This document shows, in pieces, positions 62,506-64,000 of a stretch of 64,000 bases of DNA. The notes below the pieces were generated by a model that was not told the DNA's origin, made no database searches, and worked only from the letters and a program-made list of their open reading frames with translations. The translations under genes were made by a program, and so were the position numbers. Origin of the DNA: Salmonirosea aquatica (GTDB lineage: Bacteria; Bacteroidota; Bacteroidia; Cytophagales; Spirosomataceae); assembly GCF_009296315.1 (NCBI RefSeq), contig NZ_WHLY01000002.1, positions 992,001 to 1,056,000 of the forward strand. The letters run 5' to 3'. Position 1 is the first letter of the stretch. Every line of letters begins with the position of its first letter.

Positions 62506-63030
62506 TCACCGAGGTACGTATTTCTGAGGCCGAAACTTTACGAAATAATGTTCCGCCCAAAACTGCCCGTTTTTGTAAATGGCATCCTGATGAATCGCCT
62601 CTAACTGAAAACCTGCCTTGGAAAGTACCCGCATGGAAGGTTCGTTGAAGCTAAATACCCCGGCGTAAAGGCGATTCAGATCGGTATGGGCGAAGAGCCA
62701 ATCGACCAACTGGTGCAGGGCTTGTGTGGTGTAGCCGCGTCCCCAGTACTCCTCGCCCAGCCAGTACCCTACTTCGGCGTTATACCGGTAGACATCCGAA
62801 GCACGCAACGCACCAACACCGCCGATGACTCTGTCGTTCAGTATGATTGCCCTCTGCACAGTTCCGTTGGGCTCATCCGATTGGCAGCGGCCAATCCATT
62901 GGCCCGCGTCCTGAAGGGTGTAAGGATAAGGAAAGGAATCGCGTAGCGTGGCTGCTATCCGTGGATTATTGGCGTGTAGTACCAGGTCGTCCTCGTCGCC
63001 CGACCGGAACGGTCTGATTCGGATGGCCAT
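62506..63030 (-). CDS. GNAT-family N-acetyltransferase (RimJ/RimL-like)
   Basis: A 174-residue acetyltransferase of the RimJ/RimL type. It starts MAIRIRPFRSGDEDDLVLHAN, with EVGYWLGEEYWGRGYTTQAL carrying the acetyl-CoA loop (WGRGY), then FSFNEPSMRVLSKAGFQLE, the usual asparagine-serine motif. Such enzymes acetylate protein N-termini, antibiotics or small amines; substrate unknown. It lies 41 bp upstream of cmk on the same strand and 14 bp downstream of the NTF2-like gene. Confidence 0.9.
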   Translation of the reverse strand: MAIRIRPFRSGDEDDLVLHANNPRIAATLRDSFPYPYTLQDAGQWIGRCQSDEPNGTVQRAIILNDRVIGGVGALRASDVYRYNAEVGYWLGEEYWGRGYTTQALHQLVDWLFAHTDLNRLYAGVFSFNEPSMRVLSKAGFQLEAIHQDAIYKNGQFWAEHYFVKFRPQKYVPR

Positions 63031-63043
63031 GGGCTTTCCTTTT

Positions 63044-63478
63044 TTATAGTAGCTTGAAAGCTTGACGGGCCAGAAGTTGCCAGCCCGATTTGGTTTTGCT
63101 CCATACTTGGAGTACCCCCAGGTTGGGCTTACTGAGGGTACCGTCCTCTAGGGTAACATTACCGGTCATCTTATGCCGTACCAGCGCGGTGTTACCCACA
63201 ATGCTTACGGTCATGTCGTCAAGATTCAGTTCATTATATACTTCCTTTTTTGTACCGATGGTAGTGATGAATGAATCCTTGGTATCGATGCGGCCATTGG
63301 AATGACCATAGGTAAGTTCATTGGCGTAAAGCTTGTCCAACATCTTAACATCCTGCGCCAGAACAGCCTTACGCCAGGTTTCCACGCGGTCGAGTACCTC
63401 CTGTTTGTCTTTTGATTGCGCCTGCGCCATTGACCAGGTCAGACCGAAAATCAATAAAAGCAATACCTGTTTTTTCAT
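63044..63478 (-). CDS. Secreted NTF2-like (SnoaL/DUF4440) protein
   Basis: A 144-residue exported protein. ATG at 63478 begins directly with a signal peptide (KKQVLLLLIFGLTWSMAQA then Q); an ATG at 63490 adds four residues. The mature part is an NTF2-like cone fold: VLDRVETWRKAVLAQDVKML, YANELTYGHSNGRI, GNTALVRHKMTG and VLQVWSKTKSGWQLLARQ. The family includes isomerase-like and binding proteins; function here is unknown. Confidence 0.87.
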   Translation of the reverse strand: MKKQVLLLLIFGLTWSMAQAQSKDKQEVLDRVETWRKAVLAQDVKMLDKLYANELTYGHSNGRIDTKDSFITTIGTKKEVYNELNLDDMTVSIVGNTALVRHKMTGNVTLEDGTLSKPNLGVLQVWSKTKSGWQLLARQAFKLL

Positions 63479-63709
63479 TGTGCTATACATTTTAGGAGAT
63501 AGATTGGTTGAGGATCGGGAGATCTGGCTCCCGGTTCATTGGGAACTCAGGTTAAAAATAGTACTATGCACAGGGAATACATACTTTTCGTAACAATTTA
63601 ATAATGGTACTTTTTAAACAAACTTCATTCAAGAAAATATATCCGTTGTACTATTTCAAGTAGTTTAATATCTATTAAAATAAGTTATTGCCAAAACAAC
63701 ATTTACATA

Positions 63710-63740
63710 TTTTTCTGTATTACAATATTTTATACATTTG
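63710..63740 (+). promoter_or_regulatory. Candidate promoter for the gene at the right edge
   Basis: TACATTTG at 63733-63740 is an exact -7 match; TTTT at 63710-63713 sits 19 bases upstream as a weak -33. The leader to the ATG at 63827 is about 80 nt. The surrounding 63479-63826 is strongly A/T-rich and holds no gene. Confidence 0.45.
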
Positions 63741-63826
63741 AAATACAAAGTTTTTAGAATTGGAGAATCGGATTCTTAAATCAGTTTATTTAACTTTTTT
63801 TAGAAACTTCAAATTATTAATTCCTT

Positions 63827-64000
63827 ATGAAAACAAACCATTTCATTTCAACAGTAGCCCTGAGTGGCCTACTTCTGACTGCCTCCGCCGTGTGCGTAGT
63901 AGCGCAGGTCAACGATGCACCTGAAAAGACAATAACGCAGTCCCCGACGGGCAAATTTCTGGTCGTTCAGACCAAACCTATGCAATTCAAAGTATTGTTC
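63827..64000 (+). CDS. N-terminal part of an exported protein
   Basis: 58 codons from ATG 63827, open at the window edge. A signal peptide is clear (FISTVALSGLLLTASAVCVV then AQ), followed by VNDAPEKTITQSPTGKFLVV. The protein family cannot be recognised from this stretch. It is divergent from the NTF2-like gene. Confidence 0.75.
   Translation, partial: MKTNHFISTVALSGLLLTASAVCVVAQVNDAPEKTITQSPTGKFLVVQTKPMQFKVLF

Overview
The window looks like chromosomal DNA of a Cytophagales-type Bacteroidota. The evidence is a type IX secretion (T9SS) cargo cluster with PorP/SprF proteins and type A and type B sorting domains, DUF11 and Ig-like repeat adhesins, Bacteroidota-type promoters (TTTG then TAnnTTTG), starts without Shine-Dalgarno sequences, and the pheT / coiled-coil / zapA / rny gene order. 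The genus is not determined. No rRNA, tRNA, CRISPR array, prophage or insertion sequence was recognised. Most genes are ordinary housekeeping genes.

Layout. 0-12 kb: partial DUF3108 protein, putative aminopeptidase, desaturase, recA, a magnesium-chelatase-like AAA ATPase, an SDR, rny, zapA with a coiled-coil partner, pheT and a DUF1684 protein. 12-17.8 kb: riboflavin synthase, an orphan PASTA protein, a T9SS cargo protein, a rhodanese, an octamer repeat element, miaA and a DUF4230 protein. 17.8-28 kb: a signalling-rich stretch with a FIST sensor plus hybrid kinase, an RqcH-like NFACT protein, an MBL hydrolase, a single-domain receiver, a second DUF1684 protein and a long hybrid kinase broken by a frameshift. 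28-38.9 kb: rsmA, an S23-type four-helix-bundle gene between inverted repeats, mgtE, VOC protein and esterase, a kduD-like SDR, ssb, GNAT, a zinc ribbon protein, a second octamer repeat element, dtd, a MazG-like protein, MscS, an M28 peptidase and a lipoprotein. 38.9-43.5 kb: sucB and sucA.

43.5-57 kb: a T9SS surface-adhesin locus on the minus strand. A giant SprB-like type B cargo gene (about 2,850 residues if repaired) is followed 4 bp later by SprF, then an OmpA/TPR/PD40 protein, a strong terminator and a second SprF. The giant gene is interrupted by three single-base losses that repair cleanly by reading-frame logic. 57-64 kb: a large outer-membrane protein (degenerate peptidase-MA, TolB-like propeller, beta-barrel), an FAD oxidoreductase, cmk, GNAT, an NTF2-like secreted protein and the start of a secreted protein.

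The most unusual signals: (1) the palindrome GGTACC occurs about 110 times by hand count, roughly seven times chance, in all reading frames and between genes; (2) two homologous intergenic elements, each a perfect TTGTGTAA octamer array ending in an inverted copy of the unit, plus an S23 gene flanked by inverted heptamer repeats; (3) four single-base frameshifts in long genes, and a miaA with no ATG, GTG or TTG start upstream of its P-loop.
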